Shown: positions 8,791-16,606 of the stretch, one piece after another
How the letters are laid out: each line of letters begins with the position of its first letter
Numbering within the stretch: the stretch's first letter is position 1
DNA from: SFWF01 sp045636705
Lineage (GTDB): Bacteria > Bacillota > Clostridia > Oscillospirales > Acutalibacteraceae
Assembly (NCBI GenBank): GCA_045636705.1
Contig: JAZTYA010000010.1
Location: 1-64,000, forward strand
Direction: 5' to 3'
DNA length: 64,000 bases
Position numbers and translations under genes: made by a program
Notes under the pieces: model-generated
The model's input: only the letters and a program-made list of their open reading frames with translations
Databases searched by the model: none
Told to the model about the DNA's origin: nothing

Positions 8791-9819
8791 TTAAAGTTTG
8801 TCTGCGATATCTAAAATTAACTGCTCGGTCTTTTCCCAACCAAGACAAGGGTCGGTAATAGATTTGCCAAAGACGTGCTCTCCGACACCTTGAGCACCGT
8901 CCTCTAAATAGCTTTCAATCATAAGGCCTTTAACAAGATTCTTAATATCGGGGTTTTGGTTACGGCTATGCACGATATCCTTAGCAATACGGACCTGCTC
9001 TAAATACTTTTTGCCCGAATTGTTGTGGTTTGTATCAACAATAACGGAAGGATTTTTAAGATTTGATTTTTCATAAAGGCTTTGAACCTTAACTAAATCC
9101 TCATAGTGATAGTTCGAAACGCTTTTTCCCGTAAAGTCGGTGTATCCTCGAAGAATCGCGTGAGCTAACGGGTTTCCATCGCTTTCTACCTCCCAACCGC
9201 GATAAAGGAAGGTGTGCTCCGATTGTGCCGCAACGATAGAATTCATCATAACCGAAAGGTCTCCGCCTGTGGGATTTTTCATTCCAACAGGAACTTCAAT
9301 TCCGCTAGCGGTTAATCTGTGTTGCTGATTTTCCACCGAGCGCGCGCCTACCGCAACGTAGGACAAAAGGTCGGACAAATAACGATAGTTTTCAGGGTAA
9401 AGCATCTCGTCTGCACAAGAAAAACCGTAATCACGAAGAGCCGCTAAATGAAGCGAACGAATTGCCAAAATTCCCTTATACATATCGGGTTTTTGGTCGG
9501 GGTCGGGTTGATGAAGCATTCCCTTGTAGCCTTGTCCTGTGGTTCTTGGCTTGTTTGTGTAAATACGGGGAATAATTATAATCTTATCAGACACCTCTTG
9601 TTCAAGTCTTTTAAGTCTTCCGATATACTCAAGCACCGGCTCACTATGGTCGGCAGAGCAGGGACCTATTATCAATATAAATTTATCATTTTTTCCTTCA
9701 AAAACCGTTTTTATTTCCTCGTCGCGAAAAATCTTTTTCTGCTTCATTTCCTCGGTTAAGGAAAGCTCCTTTTTAACGTCCTGTGGTATAGGAAGTTTGC
9801 GCTCAAATTTCATTGACAT
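8791..9819 (-). CDS. aroF: class I DAHP synthase (AroF/G/H type)
   Basis: First step of aromatic biosynthesis: condenses PEP and erythrose 4-phosphate. It belongs to the E. coli-like class I alpha group, with LIIGPCSADH, PRIYTNKPRTTGQGYKGM, ARSVENQQHR, VGMKNPTGGD, and IVDTNHNNSGK visible in 342 residues. The frame extends upstream to 9861, but that part overlaps the leader terminator. The ATG at 9819 has GAGG eight bases upstream and is taken as the start (an in-frame ATG at 9813 is possible). It is the first structural gene behind the Phe attenuator. Confidence 0.93.
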   Translation of the reverse strand: MSMKFERKLPIPQDVKKELSLTEEMKQKKIFRDEEIKTVFEGKNDKFILIIGPCSADHSEPVLEYIGRLKRLEQEVSDKIIIIPRIYTNKPRTTGQGYKGMLHQPDPDQKPDMYKGILAIRSLHLAALRDYGFSCADEMLYPENYRYLSDLLSYVAVGARSVENQQHRLTASGIEVPVGMKNPTGGDLSVMMNSIVAAQSEHTFLYRGWEVESDGNPLAHAILRGYTDFTGKSVSNYHYEDLVKVQSLYEKSNLKNPSVIVDTNHNNSGKKYLEQVRIAKDIVHSRNQNPDIKNLVKGLMIESYLEDGAQGVGEHVFGKSITDPCLGWEKTEQLILDIADKL

Positions 9820-9841
9820 TGAAATTGCCTCTTTTCTTAAA

Positions 9842-9890
9842 ATAAAAAGCCCGCTCATCATTATGCTTTAATAGCACGACGAAAGCGGAC
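9842..9890 (-). terminator. attenuator terminator before aroF
   Basis: A hairpin with outer stem GTCCGCT/AGCGGGC (9884-9890 with 9849-9855), further inner pairing interrupted by small bulges, and a loop ATTAA, followed by TTTTTATTTT. It lies between the leader peptide and the aroF ribosome site. Its upstream edge overlaps TCGGT (9889-9893), which can instead pair with ACCGA at the end of the leader ORF. That provides a competing fold for attenuation. Confidence 0.75.
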
Positions 9891-9913
9891 CGACCGTAGT
9901 TTTGTTTCCGAAA

Positions 9914-9988
9914 TTATCTCTCGGTTTTTACAAAAGACGGGCAGCCCTTATTAAAAAAGAAAAACTTGTTATAAAAAGCCTTAAACAT
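9914..9988 (-). CDS. Phe-rich leader peptide (pheL-like attenuator peptide)
   Basis: A 24-residue ORF starting at ATG 9988 behind an excellent GGAGGAG ribosome site and ending at TAA 9914. It begins MFKAFYNKFFFFNKG; seven of the 24 residues are Phe (positions 2, 5, 9-12 and 19) and one is Tyr, with four Phe in a row. The arrangement (strong promoter, strongly initiated short ORF rich in the end product, alternative stems, intrinsic terminator, then the first gene of the pathway) is that of ribosome-stalling transcription attenuation as in pheA and trp leaders. Too short to have been found by normal gene calling. Confidence 0.85.
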   Translation of the reverse strand: MFKAFYNKFFFFNKGCPSFVKTER

Positions 9989-10020
9989 AAACTGCTCCTC
10001 CTTTTGCATCATTTTTGTAA

Positions 10021-10049
10021 ATTATACCCCTATTTTTTAGGCTTGTCAA
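10021..10049 (-). promoter_or_regulatory. consensus promoter of the aromatic amino acid operon
   Basis: Perfect TTGACA (10044-10049) and TATAAT (10021-10026) with 17-base spacing, about 30 bases upstream of the leader peptide start. Such a strong promoter suits control by downstream termination rather than by a repressor. Confidence 0.9.
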
Positions 10050-10072
10050 TAGTTTTTGGTGATTTATAAAGG

Positions 10073-10225
10073 CTAAGAGTCCTTTTTATCGCCACAGTTG
10101 CCGCCGCAAGATTTAGAATGAGGGCAACCTATGCATTTTTGCCCTCTTCTTTTTGCTCGTATAAGGAATACTACTATTCCTATAAAAATTGCGGCTAAAA
10201 TTAAAACCAGTATGATATCTTCCAT
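10073..10225 (-). CDS. FeoB-associated Cys-rich membrane protein
   Basis: A 50-residue ORF starting three bases after the feoB stop. Residues 4-22 form one membrane helix (IILVLILAAIFIGIVVFLI), followed by a basic stretch (RAKRRGQK) and a compact Cys tail, CIGCPHSKSCGGNCG, with four Cys and one His. This matches the FeoB-associated Cys-rich membrane protein family, small partners of FeoB in Firmicutes thought to play a FeoC-like role in iron handling. The ATG at 10225 follows feoB directly in the same operon. Confidence 0.88.
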   Translation of the reverse strand: MEDIILVLILAAIFIGIVVFLIRAKRRGQKCIGCPHSKSCGGNCGDKKDS

Positions 10226-10228
10226 AGT

Positions 10229-12235
10229 TTATCGGTCCTTTTTAGCCTTCTGCCTTAAGATAAGGAAGGTTATAAATAAAATTATTAAGCCTACTGCCAC
10301 AAAACCGCCTATGGCCGCCGTTTTGTTTAAAGGCTCGCCCATAATTATGGTTCCCACGGTGTAGACAATGTATGAAATTGTGTAGCCAAATGCCAACTGA
10401 AATCCTATTCCACCCATTAGCCACTTTCCGCTCTTCATCTCACTGTTCATAGCTCCGATGGCCGCAAAACAAGGTGGCGAAAAGAGGTTGAACATTAGAT
10501 ATGAGAGCGCCGCGATTTTGGTTATAGCAAAAACCTTAGCAACCTCACTGCCTGCGCCTTCCATTAAGGCGAATTCTTCCGGATTTATAAGATTTTCAAG
10601 TCCAACAAAACAAATTGCAAGGGTGCCTACGACGTTTTCCTTTGCGATAAAGCCGGTAATAACCGCCGCCGCCAACTGCCACGAAAGCACGCCTACTATG
10701 GGCATAAGCAGGTATGCAAAAGGCGATGCTACCGATGCTAAAATCGAAGAATCGGCAGTTTCTGCAGGAGTAAAGTTCCAGGTGAAGGTCTGCATAAGCT
10801 TTACTAGCATATTGCAAAGCAAAATTATGGTTGCCGCCTTTATAATATATTCCCAACCTCTAGAGCACATCGACTTAAATGCCGAAAATAGCGACGGCGT
10901 TCTGTAATCGGGAAGTTCAATTATGAAGAAAGACTTTCTAGCCTTGTATCCCGTAATTAAATTTATAATAAGCGCGCCAAAAAAGATTATTGCAATGCCT
11001 AAAAAATACATAAGGGCGCTTATCCACCACGCGTTGTCAAAAAAGGCTCCCGCAAAAAGAGAAATAACGGGAATTTTAGCACCGCAAGGCATAAATGGAG
11101 CGAGCATTACCGTTGCTCTGCGCTCGTTTTCGTTTCTAACCGTACGGCTTGCCATAACACCCGGAACGGCACAGCCTACCGAGATTACAAAGGGGATAAC
11201 CGACCTGCCCGAAAGACCAACCTTTTTAAAAATGGGGTCTAATACAACGGCGGCACGAGCCATATATCCACAGTCCTCTAAGAGCGCTATTAAGAAATAC
11301 ATTACCATAACCAATGGCAAAAATCCCACAACGGCTATAAGTCCGCCAATAACACCCTCGACCAAAAGCGCCGAGATTAACGGGTTCGCATTTTCAAAAA
11401 GACCGCCTATAAAGACCTGAAAACTTTCTAAAAGGGTAACGAGTCCCGGTATAAATTTTCCGTTTATTTCTACACCCTCGGCAATCCAGGTGCCAAGTGT
11501 TGTTTGAGAAATAAAGAAGACCAAAAACATAACCAGTGCGAAAAAGGGAATGCCTAACCACTTGTTTGTAAGCACCGAGTCGACTTTATCAATTATCGCC
11601 TCTTTTTTCTCGTTATTTGCTCTAACCTCAACGTCTTTTACAATTTTGTTTACAAACACAAATCGGTTGCGGTCGGCCTTTTCGAGAGCTTGTTTGTCAC
11701 TATGGTCAACTTCTTCTTGAATATAGGGTGCTTTTTGCTCCTTGCCCACCTGAGAAATTGCCGCTTTTACTAATTTATCAATATCCTTTGCCGAAGAAGA
11801 AACCGTTTTGACAACGGGACAACCAAGCCTTAAAGAAAGGGCTAGTTCGTCGATTTTATTTCCCTTTTTCTCGGTAACGTCACTCTTATTTAAAGCTATA
11901 ACCATCGGAATGCCGAGTTCTAAAAGCTGCGTGGTGAAGAAAAGGCTTCGGCTTAAATTGTCTGCATCAACAATGTTTATAATGACGTCGGGTTTTTCCT
12001 TTTTAACAAAGTCCCTCGTTATGCTTTCTTCCTTTGTAAAAGGAGAGATAGAGTATGCGCCGGGTAGGTCGATAGCCGATATTCTGTTTTTTCCCGAAAA
12101 AGCCTTCTTGACCAAGTGTTCCTTCTTGTCAACCGTAACGCCTGCCCAGTTTCCAACCTTTTCGTTGCTTCCCGTAAGGGTGTTAAAAAGGGTTGTCTTG
12201 CCCGAATTTGGATTTCCTGCCAAGGCTATTTTCAT
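10229..12235 (-). CDS. feoB: ferrous iron transporter FeoB
   Basis: Main ferrous iron importer of anaerobes; a GTPase domain fused to a polytopic membrane domain, 668 residues. The G domain is N-terminal: G1 GNPNSGKTT (7-15), the switch region with a conserved Thr, G3 DLPGAYS, and G4 NKSD. The membrane part holds two Gate regions, including GCAVPGVMASR and a later PPCFAAIGAM, which carry the Cys residues implicated in iron passage. It is preceded by feoA (35-base gap) and followed by the FeoB-associated small protein. Expected to be derepressed when iron is scarce through the operators upstream of feoA. Confidence 0.96.
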   Translation of the reverse strand: MKIALAGNPNSGKTTLFNTLTGSNEKVGNWAGVTVDKKEHLVKKAFSGKNRISAIDLPGAYSISPFTKEESITRDFVKKEKPDVIINIVDADNLSRSLFFTTQLLELGIPMVIALNKSDVTEKKGNKIDELALSLRLGCPVVKTVSSSAKDIDKLVKAAISQVGKEQKAPYIQEEVDHSDKQALEKADRNRFVFVNKIVKDVEVRANNEKKEAIIDKVDSVLTNKWLGIPFFALVMFLVFFISQTTLGTWIAEGVEINGKFIPGLVTLLESFQVFIGGLFENANPLISALLVEGVIGGLIAVVGFLPLVMVMYFLIALLEDCGYMARAAVVLDPIFKKVGLSGRSVIPFVISVGCAVPGVMASRTVRNENERRATVMLAPFMPCGAKIPVISLFAGAFFDNAWWISALMYFLGIAIIFFGALIINLITGYKARKSFFIIELPDYRTPSLFSAFKSMCSRGWEYIIKAATIILLCNMLVKLMQTFTWNFTPAETADSSILASVASPFAYLLMPIVGVLSWQLAAAVITGFIAKENVVGTLAICFVGLENLINPEEFALMEGAGSEVAKVFAITKIAALSYLMFNLFSPPCFAAIGAMNSEMKSGKWLMGGIGFQLAFGYTISYIVYTVGTIIMGEPLNKTAAIGGFVAVGLIILFITFLILRQKAKKDR

Positions 12236-12270
12236 AAAGCTCTCTCCTTTCTTTTAAAATACAAAAATTT

Positions 12271-12483
12271 TTAAACGATAATGGACTCAGATAAAGGTTT
12301 ATCTATGCTATATTTAGCATCCTTAATTTTTACTGTTGAACCGCTTCTTCGGTGGGAAATTACCGTAATCTTTTCTCCGCTGTAACAACCAAGCGAGAAA
12401 AGGAAAGAAGAAAGTTCCTCATCATCTATATTAATTTGTTTGATAAGATATTCCTGTCCTGCGTTTGCTTCTCGTAAGGTCAT
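12271..12483 (-). CDS. feoA: FeoA-domain ferrous iron transport protein
   Basis: A 70-residue SH3-like protein of the FeoA family, needed for full FeoB activity. It opens with MTLREANAGQEYLIKQI and has the usual LGCYSGEKITVI glycine turn and VKIKDAKYSID strand. It is the first gene of the feo operon, starting 22 bases from the first DtxR-type palindrome. Confidence 0.92.
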   Translation of the reverse strand: MTLREANAGQEYLIKQINIDDEELSSFLFSLGCYSGEKITVISHRRSGSTVKIKDAKYSIDKPLSESIIV

Positions 12484-12505
12484 TTTGTCACCACCATAAA
12501 GTTCA

Positions 12506-12521
12506 GTTAGCCACGGCTAAC
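12506..12521. promoter_or_regulatory. DtxR-family operator palindrome 1
   Basis: GTTAGCCACGGCTAAC is an almost perfect inverted repeat (TTAGCC/GGCTAA) of the kind bound by DtxR/IdeR-family iron repressors. It lies downstream of the feo promoter, close to feoA, where a bound repressor would block elongation or initiation. Confidence 0.8.
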
Positions 12522-12540
12522 TCAAAGGTTTAAAAGAACA

Positions 12541-12556
12541 GTTAGCCGTCGCTAAC
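12541..12556. promoter_or_regulatory. DtxR-family operator palindrome 2
   Basis: GTTAGCCGTCGCTAAC repeats the half-sites of the first operator 35 bases away, centred just downstream of the feoA -10 box (about +16). Repression of feoAB by the divergent DtxR-like protein is the natural reading. Confidence 0.82.
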
Positions 12557-12564
12557 CTTAACCG

Positions 12565-12593
12565 ATTATAATTGATTTTGTCGCCTTTGTCAA
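12565..12593 (-). promoter_or_regulatory. consensus promoter of the feo operon
   Basis: Perfect TTGACA (12588-12593) and TATAAT (12565-12570) with a 17-base spacer. Both DtxR-type palindromes lie immediately downstream, so initiation should be tightly repressible by metal. Confidence 0.88.
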
Positions 12594-12704
12594 GGAAATA
12601 TTTAGGAAAATTTGTATTTTTGAGTCCCTTTTAACCAACCATTTGCTTTTTTAAATTTTTTGTGGTATTATATGTATATAAATTTTTAATTTGGAGAATG
12701 AATT

Positions 12705-13070
12705 ATGGCGTTAAAACCTTCGGGCGAAATGTATCTTGAATCAATATATCAGTTGCTTGAAAAGAAGACTTCGGTCCGCTCTATTGACGTTGCCGAGTTT
12801 ATGAACTTTTCAAAACCGAGTGTTAGCCGCGCTATAGGCAACCTTAAAAAAGAGAACTACATCACGGTTGATAAGGACGGCTTTATAACCCTTACCGACA
12901 AGGGTGCTATGGCGGCTCAAAAGGTTTTCGAGCGTCATACCGTTTTAAGCCAAGCTTTAATTCTTTTAGGTGTTGATAGCAAAACCGCTTCGGAGGATGC
13001 CTGCAAAATAGAACACGTAATTAGTGATAAAACCTTAGAGGCTATAAAAAAATATATTAAAAATAATTAA
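12705..13070 (+). CDS. DtxR/MntR-family metal-dependent repressor
   Basis: A 121-residue regulator divergent from feoAB. Residues 1-65 are a winged helix with SVRSIDVAEFMNFSKPSVSRAIGNLKKENYI. The rest is the dimer/metal domain, with likely ligands in FERHTVLSQ and DACKIEHVIS (Cys/Glu/His). It lacks the C-terminal SH3-like domain, as MntR does. The two palindromes between it and feoA, together with its position, point to iron control of ferrous iron uptake, although manganese cannot be excluded from sequence alone. A promoter (TTGCTT, 16 bases, TATTAT) and GGAG precede the ATG. Confidence 0.9.
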   Translation: MALKPSGEMYLESIYQLLEKKTSVRSIDVAEFMNFSKPSVSRAIGNLKKENYITVDKDGFITLTDKGAMAAQKVFERHTVLSQALILLGVDSKTASEDACKIEHVISDKTLEAIKKYIKNN

Positions 13071-13100
13071 AAAGGATGCACCTTTCTGGTGCATCCTTTT
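13071..13100. terminator. bidirectional terminator after the DtxR-like gene
   Basis: AAAGGATGCACC (13071-13082) pairs with GGTGCATCCTTT (13088-13099) around a five-base loop, with T-rich flanks in both directions, between two converging genes. Confidence 0.88.
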
Positions 13101-13104
13101 AATA

Positions 13105-14169
13105 TTAGAGGTATTTTTCAACGATTTCTTTAAGTGTGTCCCAATGCTCTTCCATATCGCGCACGAGTTTAAACTGTGTGCGGCAACGGTCGAGGTTCTG
13201 CTTTTCACGATGGGTCTTAAAGTAGGTGTCGCCGTTTAGGTAGTCGGTTAAGAAACGCATTCCGCATTCAAGGGTCATAATTTTAGCTCCCTCGGGGAAG
13301 AGTCTTATTTCTTCCTTATCGAGTAGTCCGCCGCAACCTGCCAAAAAGCCTGCGGTATAAGCCTCGAAATAATCAAGGTTAAGTTCTACTCGGCTTAAAT
13401 CCTTTTCGTCCTCGGCAGCTATCATAGCTCCCGAACGGATAGAATCGCCAAAGTCGGTTGCCGAGAATCCCGGCATGATGGTATCAAGGTCGATAACACA
13501 AAGAGCTCTACGGGTTTTTCCGTCAAGCATAATGTTATTAATCTTGGTGTCGTTGTGGGTTACTCTTAAAGGAAGAACTCCCTTTTCGTGAGCGTCGAAA
13601 AGCACCGACATAAAGTCTTTGCGGCTCTTTACAAACTCAATTTCCTCTTTGACTTCGTCGGCGCGACCAAAAGCGTCCTTCTCTAAAGCCTCTAAAAAGG
13701 CCTCGTATCTTTTAGGTGTGTTGTGGAAATCAGGAATGGTCTCGTATAACTCTTCGGCAGGGAATTTGCTGAGCTGACGCTGGAAGGTACCAAACCCTAC
13801 GCCGCACTCATAGAAATCGCGACTGTTTTCGGGGGTGTCTATGCAGACAGAGTCCTCGATAAAGTCATACATTCTCCAGCATCCGTCGCCGTCTAAAAGG
13901 AAGTTTTCGCCTGTCTTTAAGGGAACGAGCGACATTACCGAACGAGGATTAATGGTCCTCTTCTTTAAATACTCGGTTACCTTATAAATGTTAGACATTA
14001 CCTGGTCAGGCTTTTTAAACACGTTTGTGTTTACTCTTTGAAGAATAAAACGCTTGCCCTTCTTATCGCTTAATACGAAAGTGCTGTTAATATGTCCGTT
14101 ACCATAGGGGTTGCAGCTTAAAATGGGTTCTTTTAGGTCAAATTCTGCAATAATTTCTGAAAATTCCAT
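13105..14169 (-). CDS. nahK: N-acetylhexosamine 1-kinase-like phosphotransferase
   Basis: Aminoglycoside-phosphotransferase-fold sugar kinase of 354 residues resembling NahK, which phosphorylates GlcNAc or GalNAc at C1 in the lacto-N-biose/galacto-N-biose salvage route. Visible are NGHINSTF in the nucleotide loop, the Brenner-type catalytic motif VTHNDTKINNIML, and the metal-binding VIDLDTIMPGFSATDFGD. The ATG at 14169 has GAGGA upstream; a 15-residue extension to 14214 is unlikely. Phosphorylated hexosamines fit the glmM/nagB/GH109-like genes a few kilobases away. No lacto-N-biose phosphorylase is in the window, so the pathway assignment is inference. Confidence 0.78.
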   Translation of the reverse strand: MEFSEIIAEFDLKEPILSCNPYGNGHINSTFVLSDKKGKRFILQRVNTNVFKKPDQVMSNIYKVTEYLKKRTINPRSVMSLVPLKTGENFLLDGDGCWRMYDFIEDSVCIDTPENSRDFYECGVGFGTFQRQLSKFPAEELYETIPDFHNTPKRYEAFLEALEKDAFGRADEVKEEIEFVKSRKDFMSVLFDAHEKGVLPLRVTHNDTKINNIMLDGKTRRALCVIDLDTIMPGFSATDFGDSIRSGAMIAAEDEKDLSRVELNLDYFEAYTAGFLAGCGGLLDKEEIRLFPEGAKIMTLECGMRFLTDYLNGDTYFKTHREKQNLDRCRTQFKLVRDMEEHWDTLKEIVEKYL

Positions 14170-14250
14170 AAAAAATCCTCTTTTTTTATATAATAAAGGT
14201 ATTTCTTCGAACATTATACTATAAAATTTTCATAAAGTAAAGCATAAAAG

Positions 14251-14289
14251 TATCAGCCCCCAAAACACAAGCGGTTTTAGGGGCTGATA
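14251..14289 (-). terminator. terminator after the LytM-type gene
   Basis: TATCAGCCCC...GGGGCTGATA hairpin, its stem extended by CAAAAC/GTTTTA, followed on the minus strand by ACTTTTAT. It ends the unit starting at 15009. Confidence 0.75.
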
Positions 14290-14316
14290 TTGTTCCTAAA
14301 CGATGGCGGGAACAGG

Positions 14317-15009
14317 CTAATTTATAAGGCTTAAGGGGTCGATAGGTTTGCCGTCTTTAAAGACCTCTAAATGAAGGTGGGATTCATCTTCGCACTCTCC
14401 GGGAATTTCTCCTAAGGTGCCAAGAACAGTTTCTTCCGACACAAGCGTGCCTTCCGAAACGTTTAAAGTCTCGTTAAGACCGCAATAATATGCGATTATT
14501 CCGTTTCCGTGGTCAATTTCAACCGACACGCCAAGCTCGCTATCAACCGTAACAGCCGTAACGATGCCCTTGCCCATGCTTAAAACAGACGAACCCTTTT
14601 CGGCTGAAAGGTCGGTTGCTGCATGAATTCTCATATCCTTGTAGGTTTTAGAGTATTTTAGCTCTTCTAAGGAAAACTCCTTCGCAACGCTTCCTTTGGG
14701 CATAGTAAACTTGTCGGCTATAATATCGAGAGCTATTTCTTCCTCTGAAGAGGTTTCATAAGATGAAGACTCTTCTTTTGAACTATAGGGTTCTTTTGTG
14801 TCGGTTCCTGCTAAAACGTCCGAGGAGCTTTCTTCTTTGCTTTCCGATGAAAGATTAGAGCTTAATTCCAAAACAGGTTCTTTAATATCATTATATTCAA
14901 GAAAGGCTATAAAAGATGCTATGCCTACCGCAAGCATTGATGCCGCTAAAACAAGATAAAAACCTTTTCCCGAAAGAAAGCCTGTTATTTTTTCCTTTGT
15001 AATTTTCAT
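14317..15009 (-). CDS. membrane-anchored LytM/M23-family metallopeptidase-like protein
   Basis: A 230-residue protein with one N-terminal membrane helix (GFYLVLAASMLAVGIASFIAF), a low-complexity Ser/Glu linker to about residue 90, and a C-terminal LytM (M23) domain outside the membrane. The domain retains metal-type residues: HAATD (H-x3-D) and HLHLE (H-x-H), so unlike SpoIIQ from Bacillus it may be an active endopeptidase on peptidoglycan cross-bridges. SpoIIQ-like proteins share this layout, and the genome encodes SpoIIID, so a sporulation role is possible but unproven. GGAGAAG precedes the start. Confidence 0.8.
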   Translation of the reverse strand: MKITKEKITGFLSGKGFYLVLAASMLAVGIASFIAFLEYNDIKEPVLELSSNLSSESKEESSSDVLAGTDTKEPYSSKEESSSYETSSEEEIALDIIADKFTMPKGSVAKEFSLEELKYSKTYKDMRIHAATDLSAEKGSSVLSMGKGIVTAVTVDSELGVSVEIDHGNGIIAYYCGLNETLNVSEGTLVSEETVLGTLGEIPGECEDESHLHLEVFKDGKPIDPLSLIN

Positions 15010-15080
15010 TTTCTTCTCCTTGTCTATGTTTCTTTTGTAACTATTCTTAACAAGAAAAAGAAAAAATATACAAATAAAAA

Positions 15081-15104
15081 AATAATCCGCGTTTGCGGAT
15101 TATT
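15081..15104 (-). terminator. terminator overlapping the cyclophilin stop codon
   Basis: AATAATCCGC/GCGGATTATT, 10 bp with a four-base loop. The stop codon of the cyclophilin gene (15100-15102) lies inside the stem, an economical gene end. Confidence 0.8.
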
Positions 15105-15702
15105 TTTTAGTGATTTTTATTGTTTCAATTATCGGACGTGATGCCTCTGCTATCATTCCGTTACTGTCGATAGGAGAAGCCTCAGCGCAGATTTTATCAA
15201 CTGTATCCATACCGTCGATTACCTTACCGAAAGCTGCATAAGAACCGTTTAGATGAGGCGCATCCTGATGCATTATAAAGAACTGAGAAGAAGCGCTGTC
15301 ATAGTTGTCGGCGCGTGCCATTGAAATGACGCCTCTTTCATGTAATATGTTATTTTCGTGTCCGTTTAAGGCAAATTCGCCGTCTATGTTTTTGCCGCTT
15401 CCGCCAAATCCCGTGCCGTCGGGGTCTCCACCCTGCATCATAAAGCCTTTTATAATTCTATGGAATCCAACGCCGTCATAAAATCCGCTTTCTGCAAGGC
15501 TTACAAAGTTTTCAACCGTGATTGGAGCTACCTCTCCTGCTAAGGCCACGGTTATCGTGCCGAAGTGCTTTATAGTGATTTCGGCAATATGGGTAACCTT
15601 AAAATCAACGTTTTCGGTCGCTTCGTCCTTGCAGCCTGCAAATCCTACTACCAAAACGGATAAGCAAAGCAAAACGATTAATGCTCTTTTTATTAGTTTC
15701 AT
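15100..15702 (-). CDS. cyclophilin-type peptidyl-prolyl cis-trans isomerase lipoprotein
   Basis: A 200-residue secreted folding factor. Residues 1-24 are a lipoprotein signal ending in GFAGC, so the mature protein is expected to be lipid-anchored outside the membrane. The cyclophilin domain follows: PITVENFVSLAESGFYDGVGFHRIIKGFMMQGGD is split across the usual FHR and MQGGD motifs, and later SQFFIMH and YAAFGKV are present, so the catalytic Arg and hydrophobic pocket look intact. AGGAGAAAATT precedes the ATG. Confidence 0.93.
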   Translation of the reverse strand: MKLIKRALIVLLCLSVLVVGFAGCKDEATENVDFKVTHIAEITIKHFGTITVALAGEVAPITVENFVSLAESGFYDGVGFHRIIKGFMMQGGDPDGTGFGGSGKNIDGEFALNGHENNILHERGVISMARADNYDSASSQFFIMHQDAPHLNGSYAAFGKVIDGMDTVDKICAEASPIDSNGMIAEASRPIIETIKITKK

Positions 15703-15713
15703 AATTTTCTCCT

Positions 15714-16505
15714 TTATATTAAAAGTAATTGTCTAGCGTTTTCGCTATATATTTTTTCTAATTCTTTATCGCTTAATGACAAAGAATTTAAAAGTCTTTT
15801 TTCAAACTCGGTTTTATGCCACGGCGAATCGGTTCCGAAAAGCATTTTATCGGTGCCGTGTTTCTCTATTATTTTCTTTGCAAAATATTTTGGCATCATA
15901 GAGTAGCCAAAAGAGGTGTCAAAATAAACGTCCTTTCCGCAAAGATGCTCAAGAACACCTTCTGCGCAATTAACACCGCCCCAGTGTGCCGCAACAACAG
16001 GGGAAGAGAACCAGCGAAGCGCCCTTTCTAAACGTTCGGGTGTAGCGCCGTAGGGTGGAGGAAATCCATAATCAAACCCTGCGTGGAAAACCGTAATAAG
16101 ACCAAGTTTAGATATCTTTTCATAAATCGGTTTCATTTTTTCGTCGTCAACAAAAAACCCTTGATAGTCGGGATGCAGTTTTACACCGAGAAGTCCTAAC
16201 GACTTTATTCTTTCAAGCTCAAAAAGGGCGTCCTTAGCATCGGGGAAAACCGAACCAAAAGCGACAATGCCATCTTCTTTATTTATCTGTGCCGCAAAGT
16301 CGTTTACCTTCTTTTGTTGGTCCGCATTTGTAGCAATATTTAAAACAACCGAAATATCGGTTTTTGATTCCTTCATAGAACTTTTAATCCCCGAAAGCGT
16401 GCCGTCGGTATAAGGAATAAGCCCACCCGAAGCAAAAGAAAGCTTTTCTATTGCCGCTTTTGCTATTTTGTCAGGAAAACAATGTGTATGGAAATCAATT
16501 AGCAC
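15714..16505 (-). CDS. amidohydrolase-family (PF04909-type) metal-dependent hydrolase
   Basis: A 263-residue TIM-barrel hydrolase. Metal-ligand motifs are visible: DFHTHCFP near the N-terminus, KLHPDYQG (about 130), VFHAGFDYG (about 160), AAHWGG, and the terminal FGTDSPWH. Members of this group include decarboxylases and lactonases of unknown substrate. It starts with GTG (16503-16505) behind GAGGTG and runs almost directly into the cyclophilin gene 11 bases downstream, so the two are probably cotranscribed. Confidence 0.85.
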   Translation of the reverse strand: MLIDFHTHCFPDKIAKAAIEKLSFASGGLIPYTDGTLSGIKSSMKESKTDISVVLNIATNADQQKKVNDFAAQINKEDGIVAFGSVFPDAKDALFELERIKSLGLLGVKLHPDYQGFFVDDEKMKPIYEKISKLGLITVFHAGFDYGFPPPYGATPERLERALRWFSSPVVAAHWGGVNCAEGVLEHLCGKDVYFDTSFGYSMMPKYFAKKIIEKHGTDKMLFGTDSPWHKTEFEKRLLNSLSLSDKELEKIYSENARQLLLI

Positions 16506-16566
16506 TTATTGCTTGCACCTCAAAAACAGTTTATATTATTATACCAAAAAACAACACAAAATAAAA

Positions 16567-16596
16567 GCACCCAAATTAAATTTTTAATTCGGGTGC
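16567..16596 (-). terminator. terminator after the GH3 gene
   Basis: GCACCCGAATTAA/TTAATTTGGGTGC hairpin with a short loop, followed on the minus strand by TTTTATTTT. It ends the GH3 transcript. Confidence 0.82.
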
Positions 16597-16606
16597 AAAA
16601 AACTAA

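Noticed and set aside
9820..9861. N-terminal extension of DAHP synthase (MMSGLFILRKEAIS)
   Set aside because: It overlaps the attenuator terminator and its T-run; the ATG at 9819 has a ribosome site.
14317..15009. Firm assignment as SpoIIQ
   Set aside because: Layout fits, but the metal-binding residues appear intact, unlike B. subtilis SpoIIQ, and no sporulation genes flank it.
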